A DNA stretch of 64,000 nucleotides. Source: an uncultured Acidimicrobiales bacterium (GTDB lineage: Bacteria; Actinomycetota; Acidimicrobiia; Acidimicrobiales; SHLQ01). Positions within the stretch are counted from its first letter, which is position 1. Each line of letters opens with the position of its first letter. This document shows positions 9,565 through 18,089 of this stretch, in pieces. The position numbers and the translations under genes were made by a program. Below the pieces are notes generated by a model. The model saw only the letters and a program-made list of their open reading frames with translations. It was not told where the DNA came from and made no database searches. The stretch spans positions 17,179-81,178 of the forward strand of contig CALHTF010000010.1 of assembly GCA_938038815.1 (NCBI GenBank), given 5' to 3'.

Positions 9565-10610
9565 GCAGAGAACCCCTGGGCCAGCCGCAAGGCCTCGTTG
9601 GTCAGCGACTCGATGCGCGGCCGGTACTCGGAGAGTTCGTCGGGCACCTTGTCGCCCATCACGCCGGCGACATAGCGGGAGTACACACCTTCGAGAATGC
9701 AGGCGAGACGCCAGTAGGCGAAGGCGATGTAATAGTCGAGGTTCGAAACGTCGCGGCCGGAGGCGGCGGCGTACCACTGCACAACTTCGTCGCGGGTAGC
9801 GAACCCTTCGGCCACCGTGGCGAGGCCTTCGAGGGCCATCACGTCGTCGGTCGGTTCGGCCCAGTACACCATCAGGGTGCCGACATCGGCCATCACATCG
9901 CCGAGAGTGCACAGCTCCCAGTCGAGCACGGCGGCGATGTTGCCGTCGTCGTCGACGATGCAGTTGTCGAGCCGGTAGTCGCCGTGCACGATGCCGACGC
10001 CCTGCTGCTCGGGAATGTTGGCGGCCAGAATTTCGTGAACTTCATCGATGGCGGGAAGCTCGGCGGTCTTTGAGTCGTGGAACTGGCGCAACCAACGGCG
10101 CAGCTGGCGCTCGATGTATCCCTCGCGTTTGGCGAGATCGCCGAGGCCAACTTCGTCGACGTCGACGGCGTGCATCTTGGCCATAACTTCGGCCAGCGAC
10201 TTGCCGCTGTGGTGGCGGGCTTCGGGCGAAAGCTCCATCGCCAGCACGTGGTTGCGCACCACGTTTCCTTCCACCACGTCCATCACGTAGAAGGGGGCGC
10301 CGTTTACTTCGACGTCGTCGCAGAACCCAACCATCGTCGGTACCGGCACATCGGAGCCAGCGAGCGCTCCCATGATCTTGTGCTCGCGGCTCATATCGTG
10401 AGCGGTGGCCAGGACTTGGCCGGTCGGTGGGCGACGAAGCACCCACGAGTTACCTGCCGCATCGTCGTGAACAAAGAACGTGAGGTTCGAGTGGCCGCCG
10501 GCGATGAGCTCAAATCGAAGGGGTCCGGCGAGGTCGCCAACATGGGCCGCAAACCACGCGGTGACTCCATCGACATCGATTCCGGCTGGTACCTGATTGG
10601 GTGCATTCAT
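9561..10610 (-). CDS. APH/ACAD10-type phosphotransferase family protein
   Basis: Kinase-fold protein of about 349 residues in the aminoglycoside phosphotransferase superfamily. It resembles the acyl-CoA-dehydrogenase-associated (ACAD10/FadE36-like) group rather than true resistance kinases: GGHSNLTFFV near 40, the catalytic loop HGDYRLDNCIVDDDG (Asp as base), then VLDWELCTLGDVMADVG, where DWE carries the metal-binding Asp. It is the first gene of the minus-strand operon ending with the second F420 oxidoreductase. Start chosen at ATG 10610; a GTG at 10619 is an alternative three codons upstream. The substrate is unknown; a link to lipid or sterol catabolism is inferred from the family and the P450 context. 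Confidence 0.85.
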   Translation of the reverse strand: MNAPNQVPAGIDVDGVTAWFAAHVGDLAGPLRFELIAGGHSNLTFFVHDDAAGNSWVLRRPPTGQVLATAHDMSREHKIMGALAGSDVPVPTMVGFCDDVEVNGAPFYVMDVVEGNVVRNHVLAMELSPEARHHSGKSLAEVMAKMHAVDVDEVGLGDLAKREGYIERQLRRWLRQFHDSKTAELPAIDEVHEILAANIPEQQGVGIVHGDYRLDNCIVDDDGNIAAVLDWELCTLGDVMADVGTLMVYWAEPTDDVMALEGLATVAEGFATRDEVVQWYAAASGRDVSNLDYYIAFAYWRLACILEGVYSRYVAGVMGDKVPDELSEYRPRIESLTNEALRLAQGFSA

Positions 10611-10705
10611 CGTCCCCACAACGTAATCGTCGCGCCTCGAGATGTCCCATCTGCTCGCCGCCGTTCTCGACGGCGGGGCGACGTAAACCCTGGCCAGGCA
10701 TCTCC

Positions 10706-10711
10706 TAGGGT
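10706..10711 (+). promoter_or_regulatory. -10 hexamer TAGGGT, leaderless type
   Basis: TAGGGT lies exactly six bases before the ATG at 10718, so transcription should begin at or near the start codon. No Shine-Dalgarno sequence is present. Confidence 0.6.
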
Positions 10712-10717
10712 TCGGTC

Positions 10718-11407
10718 ATGGTTCTTCCGGCGGCGGGACTTCGGTGGAAATCGGCGTGCGCGCTGGCCGCCGTGCTCGTGTTCGGGGCCGCCTGTTCGTC
10801 GAATACCCCACCCACCGCTCGCCAGCCCGGCCAGCCCATGCGGGTGCTGGTCATCGGCGACTCGTTGCTGTCGGTCGGCGGCCCCGAGTATCACGGGGCG
10901 CTGAACGGACAGGGCTACGAGATCGTGGGCTTTCACGCCGTCGCTGGTGCATCGATGGACGATCTGTTGTCGGCCGAACGAGTTTTCGTCGGTATCCAAC
11001 CGTGGACGGGGCCGACCTTTGACGACATCGTCGTCGACGCCGCCTCACCCGATGTGGTCTACCTGTCGTTCGGCACCAACGATCAGCACGAACGCAAGGG
11101 CCTCACCGTCGCCGAGGTGCTCGGCGACGCGCGCCAGATACTCGACGCCTTCGATGACTCGTGTGTGGTGTGGCAAACCTGGATGAGCGACATTTCGCAC
11201 CTCATCGACCCGCCCGCCGACTACGGCGAGCGCCTCGGATCGTTCTGGGACTGGGTAGCCGGCGAGGCCGACATCGTGAACGATTTCGGTGCCCGCCTCG
11301 AGGCCGAACCGACGCTGTTGGCGGTCGATGGGGTTCACCCCGAGCCGACGGGTGTGGCGGCCAACGCGACGGCGATGATCGAGGCGATTGACGGTTGCGG
11401 TGCCTAA
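10718..11407 (+). CDS. SGNH/GDSL-hydrolase family lipoprotein
   Basis: Exported 229-residue protein with a signal peptide ending in a lipobox (FGAAC, Cys about 26), so probably anchored outside the membrane. The SGNH fold is shown by block I VIGDSL (Ser nucleophile, about 46), block III FGTND (about 114-118) and the C-terminal DGVHPEPTG carrying the Asp-His pair. A central Gly of block II is not clear. Such enzymes are esterases or acyl-/acetyl-hydrolases acting on cell-wall glycans or lipids. It is transcribed divergently from the APH-led operon. Confidence 0.8.
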   Translation: MVLPAAGLRWKSACALAAVLVFGAACSSNTPPTARQPGQPMRVLVIGDSLLSVGGPEYHGALNGQGYEIVGFHAVAGASMDDLLSAERVFVGIQPWTGPTFDDIVVDAASPDVVYLSFGTNDQHERKGLTVAEVLGDARQILDAFDDSCVVWQTWMSDISHLIDPPADYGERLGSFWDWVAGEADIVNDFGARLEAEPTLLAVDGVHPEPTGVAANATAMIEAIDGCGA

Positions 11408-11476
11408 CACGACCAAACGCTGATTGCCGCCTACGATGGACGGTCTGACATCTGTGATCTTTTGGAGTGCATGGCC

Positions 11477-12211
11477 ATGGCCGACGTAACCGACGCAACA
11501 TTTGAAACCGACGTAGTCGAGCGGTCAAAGACCGTGCCCGTGGTGATCGATTTGTGGGCCGAGTGGTGCGGACCGTGTAAGTCGCTCGGGCCGATCCTCG
11601 AGAAGGTCATCGGCGAAACCAACGGCAAGGTCGAACTCGCCAAGGTCGATGTCGACGCCAACCCGGCCGTGAGCCAAGCGTTCCAGGTGCAGTCGATTCC
11701 GGCCGTGTACGCCATGGTCAACGGTCAGATCGTCGATGGCTTCACCGGTGCCAAGCCAGAGGCCGAAGTTCGCGACTTCGTTGCCAAGCTTGCCCCCGCC
11801 GGTGGCGGCGATGGCGAGGGTGAAGGCGAACTGTCGGAGGTCGAAGCGTTGGTGGCTGCCGGCGATGAAGACTCGCTTCGAGCCGCCTACGCACTCGAAC
11901 CACTCAACCCGATCGTCGTGGTCCCGATGGCCGAGATCCTGGTCGAGCAGGGCTTCACCGAAGATGCCGAGACCATTCTGGGCAAGATCCCCGAGACCGC
12001 CGAAGTACGCCGGGTGCTCGCCATGATCCGCACCGGCAAGACCGGCTTTGGTTCCGACGAAGAGCTCGAGGCCAAGCTCGGTGAGTTGCTGACTCAGGTC
12101 AAAGGCAACGACGAGAAGCGCCAAGAGTTCATCGACATGCTTGAGGTCATGGGCCCGAACAACCCGCTGACCGCCGAGTGGCGCAAGAAGCTCAGCACCG
12201 CATTGTTCTAG
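11477..12211 (+). CDS. YbbN-like thioredoxin-domain protein (co-chaperone type)
   Basis: 244-residue protein with an N-terminal thioredoxin fold containing the intact redox motif WCGPC, then a flexible GGGDGEGEG hinge and a helical TPR-like C-terminal half (SEVEALVAAGDEDSLRAAY onward), the architecture of YbbN/CnoX. That family binds unfolding or oxidised client proteins and hands them to chaperonins. The start is set at ATG 11477, which has GGAG nine bases upstream; ATG 11471 is only three bases from it. It stands alone between the lipoprotein and comEA genes. Confidence 0.88.
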   Translation: MADVTDATFETDVVERSKTVPVVIDLWAEWCGPCKSLGPILEKVIGETNGKVELAKVDVDANPAVSQAFQVQSIPAVYAMVNGQIVDGFTGAKPEAEVRDFVAKLAPAGGGDGEGEGELSEVEALVAAGDEDSLRAAYALEPLNPIVVVPMAEILVEQGFTEDAETILGKIPETAEVRRVLAMIRTGKTGFGSDEELEAKLGELLTQVKGNDEKRQEFIDMLEVMGPNNPLTAEWRKKLSTALF

Positions 12212-12305
12212 GCGCAGCTCGGCCGTTCTTCGACCGGTCAGCGCTGAACTAGAGTCAACCTCGACGGCTTCCCCTCCGACACCCTAGGTATCCGGAGGTC
12301 TTGGC

Positions 12306-12983
12306 ATGCCCGAGCCGTCTTCTTCCTTTGAGCTTGACGACTTAGCTCCTGTTTCTACCCGCGACCGACTGCTCGATGGCTGGGCCGTGGTTCGGGCCGA
12401 CCCATCGGTCGTCATCGGCTTGATCGTTGCCGTTGCTTTGGCGGTCGGGTTGTTCGTGGTGTCGCGCCCGGGCAGCGACGATGTTGATCTGGTGCTGCCA
12501 ATGGCGGGTCCGGCCGAGCTGTTGATCGACCCGGGGCCCGCCACCACCGATGCACCTACAGAGTTGACCGTTCACGTGGCCGGAGCGGTCGTGGCGCCCG
12601 GGCTGTATGTACTCGGCGCCGATGCTCGTACCGCCGATGCGGTTACCGCCGCCGGGGGAGCGCTGGCCGACGCCGACCTCAACCGAATCAACTTGGCCGC
12701 ACCGGTGGCGGATGGCTCGCGGGTATTCGTACCGGTTCTTGGTGAGGCGATTCCCTCGGTTGTTGGGGACTTCGGCGCCGGGTCGAGCGGGCCGGTGGAC
12801 CTGAACACCGCCACCGCCGAGCAGTTGATTGCGTTGCCCGGCGTCGGGCCGGCCACGGCTCAAGCGATCGTCGATCACCGAGACCGGACGGGTCGGTTTC
12901 GTTCGATCGATGACCTGCTCGAAGTGCGGGGGATAGGCGAGGCCAAGCTCGAGGCCCTGCGCGATTCGGTGATGGTGTCGTGA
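12306..12983 (+). CDS. comEA: Competence protein ComEA (DNA receptor)
   Basis: Membrane-anchored DNA-binding protein of 225 residues that receives DNA and passes it to the ComEC channel. One membrane segment (about 36-53, VVIGLIVAVALAVGLFVV) is followed by an SLBB domain (TVHVAGAVVAPGLYVL onward) and a C-terminal helix-hairpin-helix region (LNTATAEQLIALPGVGPATA, then VRGIGEAKLEAL). The length matches actinobacterial ComEA. GGAGG seven to eight bases before the ATG supports the start. The stop overlaps the comEC start. Confidence 0.95.
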   Translation: MPEPSSSFELDDLAPVSTRDRLLDGWAVVRADPSVVIGLIVAVALAVGLFVVSRPGSDDVDLVLPMAGPAELLIDPGPATTDAPTELTVHVAGAVVAPGLYVLGADARTADAVTAAGGALADADLNRINLAAPVADGSRVFVPVLGEAIPSVVGDFGAGSSGPVDLNTATAEQLIALPGVGPATAQAIVDHRDRTGRFRSIDDLLEVRGIGEAKLEALRDSVMVS

Positions 12984-14722
12984 CGCTCCGGCGGTTGTGG
13001 GTGGCGGTTGCTGCGACCTGGGTCGGGGTGCTGCTGGCGGTCGATGTTGGGTTGCCGTTACTCCTTGGCGCCGCGGCCGTCGCTGGTCTTGTCGGCCGAG
13101 GACGACTCGTCGTACTCCCGATACTGTTGCTTTTGGTGGCGTCGCAGATCTCGGCCTGGAACATCGCCGGCTTGTCGCCGGTACCCGCACAGACCTTCGC
13201 CGGGGAGGTGCGGCTGCTCACCGACCCCGAACCGTTGGGCGCTGCGATGCGGGTCGATATCGCCACGAGCCTCGGCGAACTACAGGTTCGGGCCACCGGG
13301 CGGGTGGCCGACGACGTTCGGGATCTGCTGGCCGGCGACCGGATGCGGGTCGTGGGCGACGTGAGCCCTCGAGGTGCCGACGACGACTGGTTGCTGAGTC
13401 GCAGGGTTGTTGGCCTGCTGGCCCCGGATCGAATCGATGGGGTGCGGCGAGCTACTGGGGTGCGAGCTTGGGCGAACCAACTCCGGCTGACCCTTGAGCG
13501 CGGTGGCGAATCGTTGGGCGACGAACGCCGGTCGCTGTTCACCGGCTTGGTGGTTGGCGACGACCGCTGGCAGTCGCCCCAAACGACCGATGCGTTTCGT
13601 GGCTCTGGGTTGGGGCACCTCCTGGCCGTATCAGGTCAGAACGTGGCTTTCGTTTTGCTGGTCTTCACGCCGTTGTTGCGGTGGTTGCCTCCGGGTGGTC
13701 GGTTGGTGGTGACGTTTGGGTTGTTGGGGTTCTTTGCGTTGGTGACGCGGTTTGAGCCGTCGGTGTTGCGGGCGTCGGTGATGGCGGCGTTGGCGGTTGC
13801 GGGGATGATTGTTGGTCGTCCGTCGGCTGGGTTGTCGGTGTTGGGTGCTTCGGCGTTGGGGTTGTTGTTGTGGGATCCGTTGTTGGGGCGAACGGTTGGG
13901 TTTCAGTTGTCGGTTTTGGCGTCGTTGGGGATTTTGGTGATCGGGCCGAGGGTTGCCGTGCGGGTCCCGGGTTCGGCGTCGTTGGGTTTGGCGGTGGGGG
14001 CGACGGTTGGGGCGCAGTGTGCGGTGGCGCCGTTGTTGTTGTGGGTGTTCGACGATGTTCCGGTGGCGGCGTTGCCGGCGAACATGTTGGCGGCGCCTGC
14101 TGCTGGTCCGGTGATGGCGTGGGGTCTTACCGGTGGCTTGGTGGCGGGGTTGGTTGGTGGGTCGGTGGCGTCGGTGCTGCATGTGCCGACCGGTTGGTTG
14201 TTGGGGTGGATTGCGGGTGTGGCGGAGTGGGCGTCGACGGCGGGGTGGGGTAGCTACCGGTGGGTGCATGTGATGGTGCTCGCTCTGTTGTTGGTTGCCG
14301 GGGTGGTGGGCGGTCGGCGGTTTGGGTGGGTGGTGGCGGCGGTTGCTGTGGTGGCGTTGGTGTCGCCGATGTTTGGTGGGCAGGCGGCGACGGGTGTGTC
14401 GGATCCGGCACGGGGTGTGCGGGTGTGGCGCGACGGGGGAGCGACGGTGGTGGAGGTCGAGGCCGACGCCCGAGGCGAGGCGGTGTTGGCCGGCCTGCGA
14501 ACCGAGCGGGTCGGCCAGATCGACCTGTTGGTGGTCGACAAAGCGCCGCCCGCCGCCGTCGAGGCGATCGTGGCCCGCTACCGGCCGGCGGCAGCGGTAG
14601 ATCTGGGAGAACCAGCGTCGCTGCGTAGCCAGTTTCAGATAGGTGACCTCTGGGTCCGGTTCACCAGTTCAAACCGAGGAGTCCAAACCCTGGTCGACCG
14701 GCGAGAAGCACCTCACGGTTAA
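12980..14722 (+). CDS. comEC: Competence protein ComEC (DNA uptake channel), without intact metallo-beta-lactamase domain
   Basis: Polytopic membrane protein forming the inner-membrane DNA channel of natural transformation. The competence domain is shown by GLGHLLAVSGQNVAF (about 212-226) and the following hydrophobic helices to about 450. The protein is 580 residues, shorter than three-domain ComEC proteins (700-800). The C-terminal 110 residues retain a beta-lactamase-like strand pattern (VRVWRDGGATVVEVEAD, QIDLLVVDKA) but no HxHxDH metal motif, so it has no nuclease centre; this short form is known in actinobacteria. GTG start overlaps comEA by 4 bases. Bases from about 13690 to 14410 have strikingly G/T-rich codons unlike the rest of the gene. 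Confidence 0.93.
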   Translation: MTLRRLWVAVAATWVGVLLAVDVGLPLLLGAAAVAGLVGRGRLVVLPILLLLVASQISAWNIAGLSPVPAQTFAGEVRLLTDPEPLGAAMRVDIATSLGELQVRATGRVADDVRDLLAGDRMRVVGDVSPRGADDDWLLSRRVVGLLAPDRIDGVRRATGVRAWANQLRLTLERGGESLGDERRSLFTGLVVGDDRWQSPQTTDAFRGSGLGHLLAVSGQNVAFVLLVFTPLLRWLPPGGRLVVTFGLLGFFALVTRFEPSVLRASVMAALAVAGMIVGRPSAGLSVLGASALGLLLWDPLLGRTVGFQLSVLASLGILVIGPRVAVRVPGSASLGLAVGATVGAQCAVAPLLLWVFDDVPVAALPANMLAAPAAGPVMAWGLTGGLVAGLVGGSVASVLHVPTGWLLGWIAGVAEWASTAGWGSYRWVHVMVLALLLVAGVVGGRRFGWVVAAVAVVALVSPMFGGQAATGVSDPARGVRVWRDGGATVVEVEADARGEAVLAGLRTERVGQIDLLVVDKAPPAAVEAIVARYRPAAAVDLGEPASLRSQFQIGDLWVRFTSSNRGVQTLVDRREAPHG

Positions 14723-14741
14723 CGCTCGTATGAACCACGTG

Positions 14742-14785
14742 CTCCCGCGGGAGAATTTGGCCTCACTCAGCGGTTTGAAGACCGC
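14742..14785 (+). other. Two hairpins after comEC
   Basis: A perfect palindrome CTCCCGCGGGAG (14742-14753) is followed by GCGGT (14770-14774) pairing with ACCGC (14781-14785). They lie between the comEC stop and the next gene. They could attenuate read-through, but no T-run follows. I tested this stretch as a tRNA on both strands and rejected it. Confidence 0.35.
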
Positions 14786-14826
14786 AATGGGTGTTTGATC
14801 ACGCCCGCCCATGAAAGAATCAGGCC

Positions 14827-15225
14827 ATGGCTTCGCTCCGTGATGTTGCTCCGGTGTTTCTCGAACAATCGACTGCCGCGCTGGCGACCATCGGGCCCGA
14901 CGGACAACCGCAGGTGACCGCCATCTGGTTCATCGTCGAGGACGACTGCATTGCGATGTCGGTTCGGCGGGAGCGTCAGAAGGTCAAGAACCTGGCCGCC
15001 AACAACAAAGGCACCGTGCTGATCTATCACCCCGACGGGCCTGATTGTTTCGTCGAGATTCGCGGCGAGGTCGAGATCGTCGACGACCTCGATTACGCCT
15101 TTGCCGACCGACTCGGGCCGCCGAAATACCAGACCGACATGCGGTCGTTCGACCAGCCCGGTGCGCACCGGATCAAGCTGGCGTTGCGGCCGACCAAGAT
15201 CAACTTCTTCGACGCTCGGGGCTGA
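14827..15225 (+). CDS. PPOX-class F420-dependent pyridoxamine-phosphate-oxidase-fold protein
   Basis: 132-residue split-barrel flavin/deazaflavin protein. The family pattern is visible: an N-terminal helix, ALATIGPDGQPQVTAIWF (strand pair at the cofactor site), IAMSVRRERQKVKNLAANN, then VEIRGEVEIVDD. The short length and KVKNL motif fit the F420-binding FDOR-B subgroup of actinobacteria, which reduce or oxidise small molecules with F420. Upstream, AAGAAT stands six bases before the ATG, consistent with leaderless expression. Confidence 0.82.
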   Translation: MASLRDVAPVFLEQSTAALATIGPDGQPQVTAIWFIVEDDCIAMSVRRERQKVKNLAANNKGTVLIYHPDGPDCFVEIRGEVEIVDDLDYAFADRLGPPKYQTDMRSFDQPGAHRIKLALRPTKINFFDARG

Positions 15226-15276
15226 CCGGCCCGACGGATCACTGCCCGAAAGTATCTCCGCCACCCGCCGGTCCGA

Positions 15277-15282
15277 TACCTT
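15277..15282 (+). promoter_or_regulatory. -10 hexamer TACCTT, leaderless type
   Basis: TACCTT is six bases before the ATG at 15289. This supports choosing that ATG over the in-frame TTG at 15283. Confidence 0.5.
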
Positions 15283-15288
15283 TTGGTT

Positions 15289-16137
15289 ATGAGCGCAGTG
15301 GAAGTAAAGCCAACGGGTGGAGCAGGAGCCGAGGTGCTCGGCGTCGACATCCGCACCATGACCGACGACGAATTCGCCCAGATGCGACAGGCGTTTGCCG
15401 ACCACGGCGTGATCTTCCTACGCGACCAAGACATCACCCCCGAAGAGCACATCGCCTTCGCCGAGCGGTGGGGACAGATCAACGTCAATCGGTTCTTCAC
15501 CGCCCACGACGATCATCCAAAGATCGCCATGGTCGTGAAGGAACCCGACCAAACCCACAACATCGGCGGCGGTTGGCACGCCGATCACTCCTACGATGTC
15601 GAGCCGGCACTCGGGTCGATCCTGGTGGCACGCGAGCTTCCCGTAACCGGTGGCGATACGGCGTTCGCCTCGATGTATGCGGCCTATGAAGGGCTCGACC
15701 CCGATCTGAAGGCTCACGTCGACACGCTTCACGCCGTGCATTCGGCGCACCACATCTTTGGGTCGAAGAGCTTCTACGGCAACCGCGAAGATCAAAGCCA
15801 GGGCCGTATCGGCAACGCCGACAAAGCCGATCGGTTACCCGACGTGATTCACCCGGTGGTGATCACCCACCCGCTTAGTGGCCGCAAAGCGCTGTACGTG
15901 AACCCCGGGTTCACGATCTCGATCCAAGGCATGAGCGAGGAAGACTCCAAGGCCATGTTGGAGCAGTTGTACCTTCACGCCGTCCAGCCGGAGTTCACCC
16001 ACGAGTTCGACTGGAAGCCCGGCTCGATTGCCTTCTGGGATAACCGGGCGGTCTGGCACTCGGCTCGCAACGACTATCAGGGGCAGCGCCGGGTCATGCA
16101 CCGGATCACCATCGAAGGCTGCGCCCTGTCGGCATAA
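15289..16137 (+). CDS. TauD/TfdA-family alpha-ketoglutarate-dependent dioxygenase
   Basis: Non-heme Fe(II)/2-oxoglutarate dioxygenase of 282 residues. The facial triad is visible: WHADHSY supplies His and Asp, and WHSARNDYQGQRRVMHRI supplies the distal His and the Arg that binds 2-oxoglutarate. GVIFLRDQDITPEEHIAFAERWG near the start is the family N-terminal block. Family members oxidise taurine, alkylsulfates or 2,4-D-like substrates; the exact substrate cannot be told. It appears as a single gene between the PPOX and FolP2-like genes. Confidence 0.9.
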   Translation: MSAVEVKPTGGAGAEVLGVDIRTMTDDEFAQMRQAFADHGVIFLRDQDITPEEHIAFAERWGQINVNRFFTAHDDHPKIAMVVKEPDQTHNIGGGWHADHSYDVEPALGSILVARELPVTGGDTAFASMYAAYEGLDPDLKAHVDTLHAVHSAHHIFGSKSFYGNREDQSQGRIGNADKADRLPDVIHPVVITHPLSGRKALYVNPGFTISIQGMSEEDSKAMLEQLYLHAVQPEFTHEFDWKPGSIAFWDNRAVWHSARNDYQGQRRVMHRITIEGCALSA

Positions 16138-16187
16138 CTACGCGAAGTTGTCGCCACACACTGATCTTGGGTGTCGGTAGGCGCGAC

Positions 16188-16193
16188 TAGGTT
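16188..16193 (+). promoter_or_regulatory. -10 hexamer TAGGTT, leaderless type
   Basis: TAGGTT is six bases before the ATG at 16200. There is no ribosome binding site. Confidence 0.6.
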
Positions 16194-16199
16194 TGGGCC

Positions 16200-17063
16200 A
16201 TGCGGTTGCTGCTTGGTCACCACGAATTCGATATCACCTATCGGGCCCTTGTTATGGGGATCCTCAACCGGACCCCTGACTCGTTTTACGACGGCGGTCA
16301 GTACTGGGATTTCGACGCCTTCCTCGCCAAGGCCGAGGTGCTGGTAAACCAAGGTGCCGACTTCCTCGACGTCGGGGGAGTCAAGGCCGGGCCAGGCCCC
16401 GAGGTGACCGTCGCCGAAGAACTCGACCGGGTGGTGCCCGCCGTCGAGGCGTTGCACAGACGATTCGACCTGCCGATCTCGGTCGATACGTTCCGGGGGT
16501 CGGTTGCCCGGGCCTGTTACGAAGCGGGCGCGGTCATCGGCAACGACATCAGCGGGTTCGCCGACCCGGCATTTCTCGAAGCAGCCGTCGACCACGACGC
16601 ATCGGTCGTGGCGTGTCACGTTCGTCTGGCGCCCCGAGTGCCCGACCCCAACCCCGACTACTCGGCCGACGGGGGAGCGGTGCCGGCAGTGCGCAAGTTT
16701 CTCAAGTCCCGAGCCGAGCAAGCCCTGGCCATGGGCATCGCTCGCGAGCGGATCATGATCGATGCCGGACTCGACCTCGGCAAGACACCAGAGATGTCGG
16801 CCGACCTGCTCCGCAACTCTGACGACCTGGTGAGCCTCGGCTTCCCCGTGTTCTTGTCGGCATCGAACAAAGGCTTCCTCGGCGAATTGGTGGGCACCGA
16901 GGTCGACGACCGCCACGAGGCAACCTTGGCCGCCCATGCACTGGGTATTGGCCTCGGCTGTCGGATCCTTCGGTCGCACGATGTGGCCGGCAACCGGCGG
17001 GTCGCCGACACCATGGCCGAATTCCTGGCCGCCAAAGACCAACTCGAAACCAACGCCGCATGA
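16200..17063 (+). CDS. folP2: Dihydropteroate synthase homologue of the FolP2 type
   Basis: 287-residue TIM-barrel protein of the DHPS family. MGILNRTPDSFYDGG (19-33) and DVGGVKAGPGPEVT (about 58-71) match the actinobacterial FolP2 branch (NRTPDSFYD, GGVKAGPG) rather than true DHPS (NVTPDSFSDGG, GGESTRPG). The residues that hold p-aminobenzoate in true DHPS are therefore changed. Mycobacterial FolP2 proteins are reported not to act as DHPS, and their role is unresolved. No other folate gene is nearby. Its stop overlaps the holA start (ATGA, 17060-17063), giving a two-gene unit. I consider folate synthesis unlikely for this copy. Confidence 0.8.
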   Translation: MRLLLGHHEFDITYRALVMGILNRTPDSFYDGGQYWDFDAFLAKAEVLVNQGADFLDVGGVKAGPGPEVTVAEELDRVVPAVEALHRRFDLPISVDTFRGSVARACYEAGAVIGNDISGFADPAFLEAAVDHDASVVACHVRLAPRVPDPNPDYSADGGAVPAVRKFLKSRAEQALAMGIARERIMIDAGLDLGKTPEMSADLLRNSDDLVSLGFPVFLSASNKGFLGELVGTEVDDRHEATLAAHALGIGLGCRILRSHDVAGNRRVADTMAEFLAAKDQLETNAA

Positions 17064-18079
17064 GCGCCTCGCCGGTAACGCTGATCAAAGGCGACGACGA
17101 CGTTTTGGTGGCCGAGGCACTCAAGGCTCGGGTGGCCGAACTGCTCGGCGACGCCGACCCGAGCCTGGCGTACGAAGAACTCACCGAAGACGACTACAAG
17201 CTCGAAGGCGGCGGGTTCGACATCTCTCGCCTCGTCGATGCTGCCCAAACCCCGCCGTTCCTCACCGACCTGCGGGTAGTGACCGGCCGAAACTTGGCCC
17301 GGTTCACCAAAGCCGATCAGGTGGCGAGCATGGTTCGTTACCTCGAGGCGCCGCTCGAAACCACCCGGCTGGTGCTGGTGTGGGAGAAGGGGGTCAGCCC
17401 CAAACAAGACCGACTCGGCGCCATCCCCAAAAGTCTGAGTTCGGCGCTCGAAGCGGTGGGCGGGTCGATCATCGACACCACCGTGCCCCGCGGCAAAGCG
17501 GCGAGCGGGTGGCTCGAGAAACGACTCAAGGAGTCGTCGGTCAGTTTCGACCGGCGTGCGGTGTCGGTTATCGCCGATGCGCTCGGTGAAGATCGCTCCA
17601 AAGTTGTCGGGCTGCTCAACACCCTCGAGTCGGCGTTCGAGTCGGGCAGCACGGTCGACGCCGATGCTCTCGAACCTTTTCTGTTCGAACGAGGCGCTGT
17701 TCCGCCATGGGAGCTCTCCGACGCCATCGCCGAAGGCAACATTCCCAAGTCGCTCGACAAACTCCACCGCATGATGGGCGCCGGGCGTCACCCCCTGCAG
17801 CTGATGGCCACCTTGCAAAGCACGTACGGCAAGTTGCTTCGTCTCGATGGGGCAGGAGCCCACGACGAGAAGGCGGCCGCCGCGTTGTTGGGCATGAAAG
17901 GCTCGACCTTCCCGGCCAAGAAGCTGGTTCGCCAGCTCCGGTCGATGGGGTCCGACCGGGTCGGTACCGCAATCGAGCTGCTCGCCGAAGCCGACCTCGC
18001 GCTCCGGGGCGCGGTCGCCTGGCCCGACGAATTGGTCATGGAAGTGCTGGTTGCTCGACTAGCGAGACTCAGTCGCTAG
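17060..18079 (+). CDS. holA: DNA polymerase III subunit delta
   Basis: Clamp-loader subunit of 339 residues that opens the sliding clamp. The N-terminal AAA+-like fold lacks a functional Walker A as usual for delta; VTLIKGDDDVLVAEALKARV starts the protein, followed by AAQTPPFLTDLRVVTGRNL and WEKGVSPKQDRLGAIPKSL. C-terminal helices (LLRLDGAGAHDEKAAAALLGM, KKLVRQLRSM) form the collar domain. Translational coupling to the FolP2-like gene and position opposite rpsT are as in other actinobacteria (comEA-comEC-holA-rpsT). Confidence 0.93.
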   Translation: MSASPVTLIKGDDDVLVAEALKARVAELLGDADPSLAYEELTEDDYKLEGGGFDISRLVDAAQTPPFLTDLRVVTGRNLARFTKADQVASMVRYLEAPLETTRLVLVWEKGVSPKQDRLGAIPKSLSSALEAVGGSIIDTTVPRGKAASGWLEKRLKESSVSFDRRAVSVIADALGEDRSKVVGLLNTLESAFESGSTVDADALEPFLFERGAVPPWELSDAIAEGNIPKSLDKLHRMMGAGRHPLQLMATLQSTYGKLLRLDGAGAHDEKAAAALLGMKGSTFPAKKLVRQLRSMGSDRVGTAIELLAEADLALRGAVAWPDELVMEVLVARLARLSR

Positions 18080-18089
18080 TCCGGCGGGG

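Noticed and set aside
9565..9912. N-terminal extension of the PAC2 protein
   Set aside because: Arginine-rich and overlaps the APH-like gene out of frame; homology begins at GTG 9564.
13631..14269. 212-codon open frame antisense to comEC
   Set aside because: It consists mostly of Arg, His, Pro and Gln, the mirror image of the G/T-rich comEC codons, and has no ribosome site or family resemblance.
14740..14826. Possible tRNA (Ser-TGA forward or SelC-like TCA reverse) because of GCGGTTTGAAGACCGC
   Set aside because: The loop is six bases, not seven, and neither strand offers matching acceptor ends or a T-arm with GTTC in the right place. Two plain hairpins explain the stretch.
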